A stretch of 64,000 bases of DNA, from NCBI RefSeq assembly GCF_005435165.1, contig NZ_SGUC01000004.1, positions 1 through 64,000 on the forward strand, given 5' to 3'. Position numbers and translations under genes: made by a program. The notes under the pieces are model-generated. The model saw only the letters and a list, made by a program, of their open reading frames with translations. It was not told the DNA's origin and searched no databases. The number at the start of each line of letters is the position of its first letter. The first letter of the stretch is position 1. Below, piece by piece: positions 50,842-59,293 of this stretch. The DNA comes from Halorubrum sp. GN11_10-6_MGM. GTDB lineage: Archaea > Halobacteriota > Halobacteria > Halobacteriales > Haloferacaceae.

Positions 50842-51504
50842 ATGAGCCACGACGCCACCGCCGCCTGCGACGGCTGGGACGGTGCCGAGTGCGAGGGGAC
50901 GCCCCACTGCCCGCCGCGCTGTCCCCGGTTCGTCGACAAGGAGGGGGCGCGCTGGACGATCCGACCCGCGGTCGACGCGGACGAACCGTTCCTCGCGGAG
51001 ATGTACGAGCGGTTCCACCGCACCGACCGCGCGCAAGGGCTCCCGCCCGCGAGCCGGCGTCGGTGCGTCGAGTGGATCCGCTCGATGCTCACCGAGGGGA
51101 ACAACATCGTCGCGGAGCGCGACGGCGAGATCTTCGGGCACGCGATGTACACGCCGACCGACGCCGCAGTCCCCGAACTCGCCGTCTTCGTCCACCCCGA
51201 CGCGCAGGACCGCGGCGTCGGAACGGAGCTGTGCCGACACGTGATCGCCAACGCCGCGGCCGCGGACCGCGACGGGATCGAACTCCACGTCGAGACCGGT
51301 AACCGCGTCGCGCGGAACGTCTACCGGACGGTCGGGTTCGAGGTCGCGGAGCGTCGCGGGGACCTCCGGATGCGGCTCGACCTCGACGACCCGATCGCCG
51401 CCGAGGTTCGCTGGCCGCCGCTCGCCCGGGAGGGCTCCGCGGAGCCCGCCGTCGAACTCTCGCCGACCGAGAGCGGAGGCGAACGCTCTCCGGCCGACGA
51501 CTGA
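50842..51504 (+). CDS. GNAT family N-acetyltransferase with N-terminal Cys cluster
   Basis: A 220-residue protein. Residues 35-175 are a GNAT fold with ELAVFVHPDAQDRGVGTELC, the acetyl-CoA pyrophosphate loop (Q-x-x-G-x-G/A), and NRVARNVYRTVGFEVAERRG. The N-terminus (MSHDATAACDGWDGAECEGT with CPPRCPRF after it) has five or six cysteines which could bind zinc and is not part of a minimal GNAT. Acceptor is unknown. The 3' end (GCCGACGACTGA) is the seed of the 17-bp tandem repeats that follow. Confidence 0.88.
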   Translation: MSHDATAACDGWDGAECEGTPHCPPRCPRFVDKEGARWTIRPAVDADEPFLAEMYERFHRTDRAQGLPPASRRRCVEWIRSMLTEGNNIVAERDGEIFGHAMYTPTDAAVPELAVFVHPDAQDRGVGTELCRHVIANAAAADRDGIELHVETGNRVARNVYRTVGFEVAERRGDLRMRLDLDDPIAAEVRWPPLAREGSAEPAVELSPTESGGERSPADD

Positions 51505-51636
51505 GATCGACCGACGACTGCGATCGACCGACGACTGCGATCGACCGACGACTGCGATCGACCGACGACTGCGATCGACCGACGACTGCGATCGACCGAC
51601 GACTGCGATCGACCGACGACTGCGATCGACCGACGA
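51505..51636. repeat. 17-bp tandem array (seven units and a part)
   Basis: GATCGACCGACGACTGC starts at 51505 and repeats every 17 bases to 51623, with a 13-base part ending at 51636. It begins directly at the acetyltransferase stop; the gene's last bases (CCGACGACTGA) match the end of the unit. No spacers, so it is not a CRISPR. The GATCGA part carries the GATC palindrome. It lies 76 bases before the helicase gene. Confidence 0.95.
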
Positions 51637-51711
51637 ACCGCGCCGCCCTCCGGCGCTCGAACCGCCCCCACCGCAACCGTTAGGCCCCGCCGACCCCAGT
51701 GTCCCGTAACC

Positions 51712-54159
51712 GTGGACGACGCCATCGAGTGGCTGCGAAATCGCCCCTTCTACGAGGGACAGATCGCCGACCACCGGCGGCTCCCGGCTCGCGAGCCCGA
51801 GTTCGCCGCCGTCGACCTCGAACCGCGGCTCGCGGACGCCCTCGCGGACCGCGGGATCGACCGACTCTACCGTCATCAGGCCGACGCGATCGAGGCGGTC
51901 CGCGACGGCGACGACGCCGTCCTCGCCACCGAGACGGCCAGCGGCAAGTCGCTCGCGTACACCGTGCCCGCCTTCGAGGCCGCGATGGACCGCGGCGCCC
52001 GAACGCTGTATCTCGGGCCGCAGAACGCGCTGATCGCCGACCAGGAGGAGTCTCTCTCGGAGCTCGCCGCCGACCTCGGCTTCGGCAGCCGCGTCTCCGT
52101 CGACTCCTACACCGGGCGGCTCTCGCGGTCGGAGAAGCGCGACGTGCGCGACCGCCGCCCGACCGTCCTCCTCTCGAACCCGGACATGCTCCACTACGCG
52201 CTGCTGCCGTACGCCGGACGCCTGTGGGACTGGTTCTTCTCCTCCTTAGAGTACGTCGTGATCGACGAGGTCCACAGCTACCGCGGCGTGTTCGGCTCGC
52301 AGGTCGCCCTCACGCTCCGACGGCTCGCCCGGACCTGCGAGCGGTTCGGCGCCTCCCCGCAGTTCGTCTGCTGTTCGGCGACGATCAACAACCCCGTCGA
52401 CCACGTCGCGACCGTCACGGGCCGCGACCCGGACGGGATCGCCTTGGTCGACGAGGACGCGTCCGGGCGCGGCCCGCGCGACTGGGTGCTGTGGAACCCG
52501 CCGGAGTACGACGACAACTGGCAGGAGCGCGGCAGCGGCCGCCGCAAGTCGAGCCACACGGAGTCGAAGCGGCTGTTCGTCGACCTCGTGACGGCGGGCG
52601 CACAGACCCTCGCGTTCACCCGAGCGCGACAGACCGCCGAGCAGTACGCGACGGACAGCGCGAGCGACCTCCGCGAGCGGGGCGAGCGCGACCTCGCCGG
52701 GAAGGTGAGCGCCTATCAGGCGGCGCTCACCGACGACCGTCGCCGCGAGATCGAAGCCGACCTCCACGCCGGCGACCTGCGGGGCGTCTGGTCGACGAGC
52801 GCGCTCGAACTCGGCGTCGACGTGGGCGGGCTCGACGCGGTCGTCCTCGACGGCTACCCCGGCACGCGGATGTCGGCGTACCAGCGCGCCGGTCGGGCCG
52901 GTCGCGGCGACGACCCGGCCTTGGTCGTGATGGTCGGCGGCGAGGACCAGCTCGACCAGTACCTGATGCGCAACCCCGCCGACTTCTTCGACGCGCCGCC
53001 CGAGGACGCGATCTGCGACCCGGCGAACGGCCAGCTGATGCCCGGGCACGTCGCCTGCGCGGCCGACGAGAGCTGGCTCTCGCCCGAGGACGAGCGGTTC
53101 TTCGGCGACTCCTTCCCGGGGGTCGTGGCCGACCTCACCGACGAGGGCGTCCTGAACCGGCGCGAGGCCGCGAAGGGGACGCGGTGGGTTCACGCGGGCG
53201 GGTCCAGCCCGCAGCAGTCCGTGAACCTCCGCACCGCGGAGGAGCGGGAGATATCGCTGATCGAGCGGTCGAGCGGCGAGACGGTCGCGACGCTCGGGTT
53301 CGCCGACGCGCTCCGCGACGCCCACCCCGGCGCCATCTACCACCAGCAGGGCCGCACCTACGAGGTGGTCGAGCTGGACCTCGACCGCGACGTCGCCGAG
53401 CTCCAGCAGTCGTGGGCCGACTACTACACGCAGGTGCGCTCGGACAAGGACATCGTCGTCAACGACGACCTCGACGAGCGCGCGCTCTCGGCGCGCCCCG
53501 ACGTGCCCGTCCGGTTCGCGGACGTGACCGTGACGGAGCAGATCACGGGGTTCGTCCGGAAGGACGCCGCGACGGGGGAGTCGCTCGGCGAGTCGACGCT
53601 CGACCTCCCGGAGACGACGCTGCGGACGAAGTCGCTGTACTTCCCGGTGCCCGAGGACGTCGAGCGCGAGATGCGCCGACTCGGCGATGCGCTCGACGGC
53701 GACGGCGCGGGGGCGGAAGGCGGGGCGGCCGGCACCGACGGCGGCCTCCCGGGCGACGGGTCGGACGGCACCGACGGTGAACCGATCCCGGGCGGCGAGC
53801 ACGCGTTCAACGGCGGCATCCACGCCGCCGAACACGGGATCATCTCGCTGTTCCCGTTCCACCTGCTGTGCGACCGGGCCGACGTCGGCGGCATCTCGAC
53901 GCCGCACCATCCCCACACCGCGGGACCGGCGGTGTTCGTCTACGACGGCTACCCGGGCGGCGTCGGACTCACGCGACGCGGGCACGACCGGATCGAGGAA
54001 CTGATGACCCGGACGGCGCGGCTCATCGACACCTGCGACTGCGAGGGCGGCTGTCCCGCCTGCGTCCAGTCGCCCCACTGCGGCAACGGGAACGACCCGC
54101 TCGCGAAGGCGCCGGCGGTCCGCCTCTTGGAGGCGCTGACCGGGACCGACGCCGCGTGA
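51712..54159 (+). CDS. Hrq1-like superfamily 2 helicase (DEAD/DEAH, DUF1998)
   Basis: An 815-residue SF2 helicase. Walker A is ATETASGKSLAYT (about residues 72-84), the DEAH-like box is VVIDEVHSYRGVFG, motif III CCSATINNP, and motifs V-VI are STSALELGVDVGG and YQRAGRAGRGDDP. The C-terminal 130 residues contain AEHGIISLFPFHLLCDRADV and the four cysteines CDCEGGCPACVQSPHC, the DUF1998 metal site of the Hrq1/YprA group, which works in DNA repair. A low-complexity Gly/Asp insertion lies near residues 660-690. Start is GTG at 51712. Confidence 0.92.
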   Translation: MDDAIEWLRNRPFYEGQIADHRRLPAREPEFAAVDLEPRLADALADRGIDRLYRHQADAIEAVRDGDDAVLATETASGKSLAYTVPAFEAAMDRGARTLYLGPQNALIADQEESLSELAADLGFGSRVSVDSYTGRLSRSEKRDVRDRRPTVLLSNPDMLHYALLPYAGRLWDWFFSSLEYVVIDEVHSYRGVFGSQVALTLRRLARTCERFGASPQFVCCSATINNPVDHVATVTGRDPDGIALVDEDASGRGPRDWVLWNPPEYDDNWQERGSGRRKSSHTESKRLFVDLVTAGAQTLAFTRARQTAEQYATDSASDLRERGERDLAGKVSAYQAALTDDRRREIEADLHAGDLRGVWSTSALELGVDVGGLDAVVLDGYPGTRMSAYQRAGRAGRGDDPALVVMVGGEDQLDQYLMRNPADFFDAPPEDAICDPANGQLMPGHVACAADESWLSPEDERFFGDSFPGVVADLTDEGVLNRREAAKGTRWVHAGGSSPQQSVNLRTAEEREISLIERSSGETVATLGFADALRDAHPGAIYHQQGRTYEVVELDLDRDVAELQQSWADYYTQVRSDKDIVVNDDLDERALSARPDVPVRFADVTVTEQITGFVRKDAATGESLGESTLDLPETTLRTKSLYFPVPEDVEREMRRLGDALDGDGAGAEGGAAGTDGGLPGDGSDGTDGEPIPGGEHAFNGGIHAAEHGIISLFPFHLLCDRADVGGISTPHHPHTAGPAVFVYDGYPGGVGLTRRGHDRIEELMTRTARLIDTCDCEGGCPACVQSPHCGNGNDPLAKAPAVRLLEALTGTDAA

Positions 54160-54193
54160 CTGGTCGGAGACGCGCCGCCGCGGTGCGACTGCC

Positions 54194-54282
54194 CGGCCGG
54201 AAAGGCGTCACCGCGGCCTGAACATCCGGGCGGAAAGGCGTCACTGCGGCCTGATTCTCCGGCCGGAAAGGCGTCGCCGCGG
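54194..54282. repeat. Three imperfect 33-bp repeats
   Basis: Units start at 54194, 54227 and 54260, sharing GGAAAGGCGTC and GCGGCCTGA with a few substitutions. They fill the gap between the helicase stop and the LIV operon promoter. No open frame is kept across them. Purpose unknown. Confidence 0.8.
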
Positions 54283-54380
54283 CGCGCTCAGTGTCAGGCG
54301 CCGCGCCGACCGGCGACCGAGCCGCCCGATCGACCGCCGAGCGAGGCGACGCGCGACGGCGAATTGTCCTGATCGACCTG

Positions 54381-54390
54381 TATATTTATG
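54381..54390 (+). promoter_or_regulatory. Promoter of the LIV-type transporter operon
   Basis: TATATTTATG lies about 32-41 bases before the ATG at 54422 in a short AT-rich patch (54361-54421). The spacing predicts a leader of about 5-10 bases. No other promoter is visible up to 61741, agreeing with one long transcript of seven genes. Confidence 0.6.
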
Positions 54391-54421
54391 TGGGGCGGAC
54401 ACACACGGACAATCGTTAACA

Positions 54422-55747
54422 ATGGTAGCTCCAAATTCGGATGACGGAAACAACCGAAACCGTACCGGAGATGCGAAGGCGAATTCGGAAACCGGATCGC
54501 CGGTCCGACGGCGGCGGTTCCTACAGGCCGCCGGCGCCGGGACGGCGGTCGCGCTCGCCGGCTGTTCCGGGGGCGGCGGCGACAGCGGACCCGTGACTCT
54601 GGGCGCCGCGTACATCCTCTCGGGATTCGCGTCGCTGTACGGCGAGGAGGCCGAGCGAGGGATCGAGTTCGCGCAGTCGCGGATCAACGATAACGGCGGT
54701 ATCGACGGCCGCGACCTGGAAGTGCTCGTCCGCGACACCGAGGCCAGCGGTGACACGGCGATCCAGCAGATCCGCAGCCTCGTCCAAGAGGACAACGTCG
54801 ACGGGTTGTTCGGCCTCGACTCCAGCGGCGTCGCGCAGGCCGTGGCGCCGCAGATCTCGCAGCTCCAAATGCCGTTCATGATCACCCACGCGGCGACTCC
54901 GTTCGTCACCTCGCCGCAGGGCGAACACGAAGACTCCGTCGGGAACGAGTACGTGTTCCGCGACTCCAACAGTCTCGCACAGGACATTTACGGGGCCGCG
55001 CGCGTCGCTCAGGAGCTCGACGCCACCGAGTGGGCGACCATCGGTCCGGACTACGCGTTCGGGTACGAGACGTGGGACTACTTCCAGGCGTACTGTAACG
55101 GGCTCGGCGTCGACGCCGAGTTCACGGCCGAGCAGTTCCCGGCGCTGGCGACGAGCGACTACACGCCCTTCATCAGCTCCATCCTCGACGCCGACCCGGA
55201 CGCGGTGCTCACCCCGCTGTGGGGCGCCGACCTCACGACGTTCATCGGGCAGGCCGAGGACGCGGGCTGGTTCGACCAGATCGACCACACGCTGTTCAGC
55301 GTCGGCATGGGGACGGACTACCCGAGCGACGGCAGTCCGCTCCCGGAAGGCGAGTACGCCTCCACCCGCTACGACCCGTTCGTCCCGGACAGCGAGACGA
55401 ACAACTCGTTCCGCGAGGCGTACTACGAGGAGTACGGGTCGCTCCCGACGTACAACGCCGAAGGGGCGTACCGCGCGCTCTACCTGTACAAGGAGGCGAT
55501 CGAATCGGCCGGGAGCACGGACGCCGACGCGCTCGTCGACGAGTTCACCGGCATGGAGCACTCCGGTCCCGTCGGCGACTACCAGTTCAGCGAGACGAAC
55601 CAGGCGACGGTCGCGTCCATCTGGGGGACCGTCACGTACGACGACGAGTGGGAGAGCAACGTGCTCGATCCCGTGAACCGATACGACGCGGGTCCCGACG
55701 TGCTGTCGGAGGCGCTCGGCGACTCCGACCTCCCGACGGGTATCTAA
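54422..55747 (+). CDS. LIV-type ABC transporter substrate-binding lipoprotein
   Basis: A 441-residue periplasmic-binding protein of the type I fold. A charged lead of about 28 residues precedes the twin-arginine RRRRFLQAAGAGTAVALAG with lipobox LAGC, then a Gly-rich linker. The mature part follows the leucine-binding protein pattern: TLGAAYILSGFASLYGEEAE, GLFGLDSSGVAQAVAPQIS and TIGPDYAFGYETWDYFQ. It binds substrate outside the cell and docks on the two permeases encoded next. The family carries amino acids but also amides, urea and organic acids; here the acyl-CoA genes point to a carboxylic acid. Confidence 0.93.
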   Translation: MVAPNSDDGNNRNRTGDAKANSETGSPVRRRRFLQAAGAGTAVALAGCSGGGGDSGPVTLGAAYILSGFASLYGEEAERGIEFAQSRINDNGGIDGRDLEVLVRDTEASGDTAIQQIRSLVQEDNVDGLFGLDSSGVAQAVAPQISQLQMPFMITHAATPFVTSPQGEHEDSVGNEYVFRDSNSLAQDIYGAARVAQELDATEWATIGPDYAFGYETWDYFQAYCNGLGVDAEFTAEQFPALATSDYTPFISSILDADPDAVLTPLWGADLTTFIGQAEDAGWFDQIDHTLFSVGMGTDYPSDGSPLPEGEYASTRYDPFVPDSETNNSFREAYYEEYGSLPTYNAEGAYRALYLYKEAIESAGSTDADALVDEFTGMEHSGPVGDYQFSETNQATVASIWGTVTYDDEWESNVLDPVNRYDAGPDVLSEALGDSDLPTGI

Positions 55748-55762
55748 CCCCGCGCCGTCCCC

Positions 55763-56656
55763 ATGAGTTTCACATCCCTCGTTCCACTGATCGGTATCTC
55801 CGATGTCGTCATCGGGCTGAGCCTCGGCAGTCGGCTCTTCCTGATCGCCGTCGGGCTGAGTCTCATCTTCGGTGTCCTCGGCGTGCTCAACTTCGCGCAC
55901 GGCGGGTTCTACATGCTCGGTGCGTACGTCACCCTCGCCGTCGTCTCGAACGTGATCGACAACTTCTGGGTCGCCGCCGCCGCGGGCGCCCTCGCGGTCG
56001 GCGTCGTCGGCGCCGCGATCGAGCTCTCGGCGATACGGCGGCTGTACAATCGCGTCGACTCGGATCTCGATCAGCTCATCGTCACGTTCGGGTTCGTGCT
56101 CGTGATCCACGAGACGGTCCGGTTCATCTGGGGCTCGGGGTCGTACTCGATCGACCCGCCGGACGTGTTCAACTTCTCCGTGGCGCTCGGCGGGAGCACG
56201 TTCAACGCCTACCGGCTGGTCGTCATCGGCTTGGCCGTCGCGGTGCTGGTCGGACTCTGGCTGTTCATCACGCGCACGTACTTCGGCTCGTTGGTCAGGG
56301 GGACGTCCTCGGACCGCGAGATGGCGGCCATGCTCGGCGTCGACGTGCCCCGACTCTACACCGGGGTCTTCTTCCTCGGTAGCGTGTTGGCCGGGCTCGG
56401 CGGCGCCCTCTCGGCGCCGCTACAGGCGACCAGTCCGGCGCTCGGCGACCAGGTGATCATCGACGCGTTCATCGTCGTGGTCATCGGCGGACTCGGCTCG
56501 ATGAGCGGCGCCTTCGTCGGCGCCATGCTCATCGGGATGATGCAGAGCCTCGGCCCGCAGTTCATCAGCGCAGGCAGCATCGCGATTCCGTTCCTCGCTA
56601 TGGTAATCGTGTTACTCCTCCGTCCGGAGGGACTGTTCGGGGGGATCGGCGAATGA
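55763..56656 (+). CDS. LIV-type ABC transporter permease (LivH family)
   Basis: A 297-residue permease with eight or so hydrophobic segments. LGVLNFAHGGFYMLGAYVTL, matching the family NxAHG block, is in TM2, TSSDREMAAMLGVDVPRLYT is the cytoplasmic EAA-like coupling loop and VVIGGLGSMSGAFVGAMLIG lies in the last third, as in LivH. It pairs with the next gene in the membrane. The stop overlaps the next ATG by 4 bases. Confidence 0.94.
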   Translation: MSFTSLVPLIGISDVVIGLSLGSRLFLIAVGLSLIFGVLGVLNFAHGGFYMLGAYVTLAVVSNVIDNFWVAAAAGALAVGVVGAAIELSAIRRLYNRVDSDLDQLIVTFGFVLVIHETVRFIWGSGSYSIDPPDVFNFSVALGGSTFNAYRLVVIGLAVAVLVGLWLFITRTYFGSLVRGTSSDREMAAMLGVDVPRLYTGVFFLGSVLAGLGGALSAPLQATSPALGDQVIIDAFIVVVIGGLGSMSGAFVGAMLIGMMQSLGPQFISAGSIAIPFLAMVIVLLLRPEGLFGGIGE

Positions 56657-57813
56657 GCGCGACCGACACCGGCGGCCGAGTCAGTCAGTTCGGCTCGGCC
56701 GTCGCCGAGGGGTGGACCCGCGAGCGGTTCGGCCTCCTCGGCGCCGTCGCGCTGATCCTGATCGCCTTCGGGCCGCCGTTCCAGGTGTACCTCTTCACCG
56801 ACTTCCTCGTCGTTGCCCTGTTCGCGCTCGGGTTCAACCTGCTGTACGGGTACACGGGGCTGCTCTCGTTCGGTCACGGCCTGTTCTACGCGGGCGGCGC
56901 CTATGGGATCGCGATCGTGTTGCGGGACCTCGGACCGGTGTTCGCCGACGTCGTCGGGGCCGGGATCTCGCCGCTCGTCACTTTCGTCGTCGGCGGGGTC
57001 GTCGGGCTCGCGCTCGTCGTCGTCGTGGCCGTCCCCGTCGGGTGGCTCAGCGTCCGGTTGGAGGAGATCTACTTCGCGCTGATCACCCTCGCGTTCGGGA
57101 TGTTGGGCTACTCGCTGATCATTCAGGACCCGGCGGGGCTGACGAACGGAACCGACGGCGTCATCGTCCTGCTCGGGACCGTCGACCTCGGCGGCGTGAG
57201 CATTCGGGTCGGCGGCCGGCGGCTCTACTACGTGATCTCGGCGATCACCGTGGTCGCGGCGACGTACGGGGTGTGGCGGATCGTCAACTCCCCGTTCGGG
57301 ACCGTCTGTAAAGCGATCCGCGAGAGCCCCGACCGCGCGGGTGCGCTCGGTATCGACGTCAGACACCATCGCTGGATGACGTTCATCGTCTCGGCGGCGA
57401 TCGTCGGGATCGCCGGCGTGTTGCGTGCGGGACTCGCCAGCGTCGCGTCCCCGGGGCTCACGCACTGGTCGACGAGCGCGATCGCCGTCATCGCGACCGT
57501 GATCGGCGGCGCGACCTACTTCTCCGGTCCGATCGTGGGCGCGTTCATCTTCCTGTACATCCGGTGGGGGATCAGCCGGTTCCCGGCGCTGGAGGCGTAC
57601 TGGGAGCTGTTCTTCGGCGCACTGCTCATCGCCGTCGTCCTGTTCTTCAAGCAGGGCGCCGTCGGCGGCCTCCACCTGCTCCGCGACCGGCTGGTCGGGG
57701 ACGGAGGCGGTGGCGGCGCCGCCGAGGCCGGCTCTCGGGCGACCAGCGCGCCGGACGAAGCGACCGAATCGAGCGACGACGACGCGCGGACCGACAGAGG
57801 TGATACCTCGTGA
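56653..57813 (+). CDS. LIV-type ABC transporter permease (LivM family)
   Basis: A 386-residue second permease. GFNLLYGYTGLLSFGHGLFYAGG and IRESPDRAGALGIDVRHHRW, the coupling loop, are typical for LivM, with ten or so hydrophobic segments. The last 50 residues are an acidic cytoplasmic tail (ATSAPDEATESSDDDARTD) not found in bacterial LivM. It overlaps the livG-like gene by 4 bases (GTGA). Confidence 0.94.
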   Translation: MSATDTGGRVSQFGSAVAEGWTRERFGLLGAVALILIAFGPPFQVYLFTDFLVVALFALGFNLLYGYTGLLSFGHGLFYAGGAYGIAIVLRDLGPVFADVVGAGISPLVTFVVGGVVGLALVVVVAVPVGWLSVRLEEIYFALITLAFGMLGYSLIIQDPAGLTNGTDGVIVLLGTVDLGGVSIRVGGRRLYYVISAITVVAATYGVWRIVNSPFGTVCKAIRESPDRAGALGIDVRHHRWMTFIVSAAIVGIAGVLRAGLASVASPGLTHWSTSAIAVIATVIGGATYFSGPIVGAFIFLYIRWGISRFPALEAYWELFFGALLIAVVLFFKQGAVGGLHLLRDRLVGDGGGGGAAEAGSRATSAPDEATESSDDDARTDRGDTS

Positions 57814-58583
57814 CGACCGTCCTCAAGACCGAAGATCTCCGCAAACAGTTCGGGGAACTGACCGCCGTCGACAACGTCTCCATCGAGATCGACGACGACA
57901 AGATTACCAGCATCATCGGGCCGAACGGGGCCGGGAAAACCACGTTCTACAACCTGTTGACCGGCGTGCTCCAGCCGACGGCGGGTTCGATCTGGCTCCG
58001 GAGCGGGGACGGGGACGAACTCGTCGACGTCACCGACGCGGAGCCCCACGAGGTGGCACAGGCCGGGCTCTCGCGCTCGTACCAGATCACGAATATCTTC
58101 GAGGGGCTCACCGTCCGAGAGAACGTCCGCGTCGCCCGGATCAGCCACGAGGGGACCCGCCTCGACTTCCGATCGCGCGCGACCGGCGACGAGTCGGTCG
58201 AGGCCGACGTCGAGGAGCTGTTGGAGCTCACCGGACTCACGCACATCGCGGACACGCCCTGCGACACGCTGAGCCACGGCGAAAAGCGGACCGTCGAGAT
58301 CGCCTTGGCGCTCGCCATCGAGCCGAACGTGTTCCTGATGGACGAGCCCACCGCGGGGATGAACCCGACGGAGGTCGCGGAGATCGTGTCGCTGATCCGG
58401 GAGCTCGACGCCGACCTCGACGCCACGTTCGTCGTGACCGAACACAACATGGACGTGGTCACCGACATCTCCGACCGGATCGTCGTGCTCGCCGAGGGGG
58501 CGATCCTCGCGGACGGGACGCCGGAGGACGTGCTGACGGACGAACGGGTGACCGAAGCGTACCTCGGAAGTGATAGCGTATGA
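57810..58583 (+). CDS. LIV-type ABC transporter ATPase (LivG family)
   Basis: A 257-residue ABC ATPase. Walker A is GPNGAGKTT, the Q-loop lies in SRSYQITNIFEGLTVREN, the signature is LSHGEKRTVEIALAL and Walker B is VFLMDEPTAGMNPTE, followed by the H-loop VTEHNMD. MNP after Walker B and the 30-residue insertion before the signature are features of LivG. It starts at GTG 57810 and gives way to the second ATPase by an ATGA overlap. Confidence 0.95.
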   Translation: MTTVLKTEDLRKQFGELTAVDNVSIEIDDDKITSIIGPNGAGKTTFYNLLTGVLQPTAGSIWLRSGDGDELVDVTDAEPHEVAQAGLSRSYQITNIFEGLTVRENVRVARISHEGTRLDFRSRATGDESVEADVEELLELTGLTHIADTPCDTLSHGEKRTVEIALALAIEPNVFLMDEPTAGMNPTEVAEIVSLIRELDADLDATFVVTEHNMDVVTDISDRIVVLAEGAILADGTPEDVLTDERVTEAYLGSDSV

Positions 58584-59293
58584 CGATACTCACGGTCGAC
58601 GACATCAACACGTACTACGGCAACAGCCACGTGCTCCACGGGGTCTCTCTCGAGATCGACGAAGGAGAGGTGGTGACGCTGCTCGGACGCAACGGCGCGG
58701 GGAAGACGACGACGATGCGCTCCATCGTCGGCGCGTCACCCCCGCGCTCCGGGTCGATCACCTACCGCGGCGAGGAGATTTCGGGGCTGTCGTCCGACGA
58801 GATCAACGGCCTCGGGATCTCGCTCGTCCCGGAGGACCGCCGGGTGTTCCCCACCCTGACCGTCCAAGAGAACCTTCGGTTGGCGCACAACTTGGCGAGC
58901 GACCCGCGACCGGTCGAGGAGATGTACGAGCTGTTCCCCGCGCTCGACGATCTCAGGGGTAGCAACGGACGGAACCTCAGCGGCGGCGAACAACAGATGG
59001 TGTCAGTCGCCCGCGCGCTCGTCCAAGCGCCCGACGTACTGCTGTTAGACGAGCCGACCGAGGGGCTCGCGCCGGTGATCGTCGACGATCTCAAGGAGAT
59101 CGTTCAGACGGTCGTCGACCAGAACGTCACCGTCCTGTTGACCGAACAGAACGTCGACTTCGCCTTCGATCTCGCCGAGCGAGGGTACATCATGGACACC
59201 GGAGAGATCGTTTTCGACGGCACCGTCGAGGAGATTCGCGACCGCGAGGACCTCCTCGAAACGTACCTCTCCGTGGGGACCGCCGATGCCTGA
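58580..59293 (+). CDS. LIV-type ABC transporter ATPase (LivF family)
   Basis: A 237-residue second ABC ATPase. It has YYGNSHVLHGVSLEIDEGE, Walker A GRNGAGKTTTMRSI, Q-loop LVPEDRRVFPTLTVQENL, signature LSGGEQQMVSVARALV, Walker B VLLLDEPTEGLAPV and H-loop LTEQNVDF. These are the hallmarks of LivF. Its end overlaps the acyl-CoA ligase start by 8 bases, which ties transporter and ligase to one translation unit. Confidence 0.95.
   Translation: MTILTVDDINTYYGNSHVLHGVSLEIDEGEVVTLLGRNGAGKTTTMRSIVGASPPRSGSITYRGEEISGLSSDEINGLGISLVPEDRRVFPTLTVQENLRLAHNLASDPRPVEEMYELFPALDDLRGSNGRNLSGGEQQMVSVARALVQAPDVLLLDEPTEGLAPVIVDDLKEIVQTVVDQNVTVLLTEQNVDFAFDLAERGYIMDTGEIVFDGTVEEIRDREDLLETYLSVGTADA

Noticed and set aside
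51505-51636. CRISPR array
   Set aside because: The 17-bp units follow each other directly, without spacers, and no cas genes are near.
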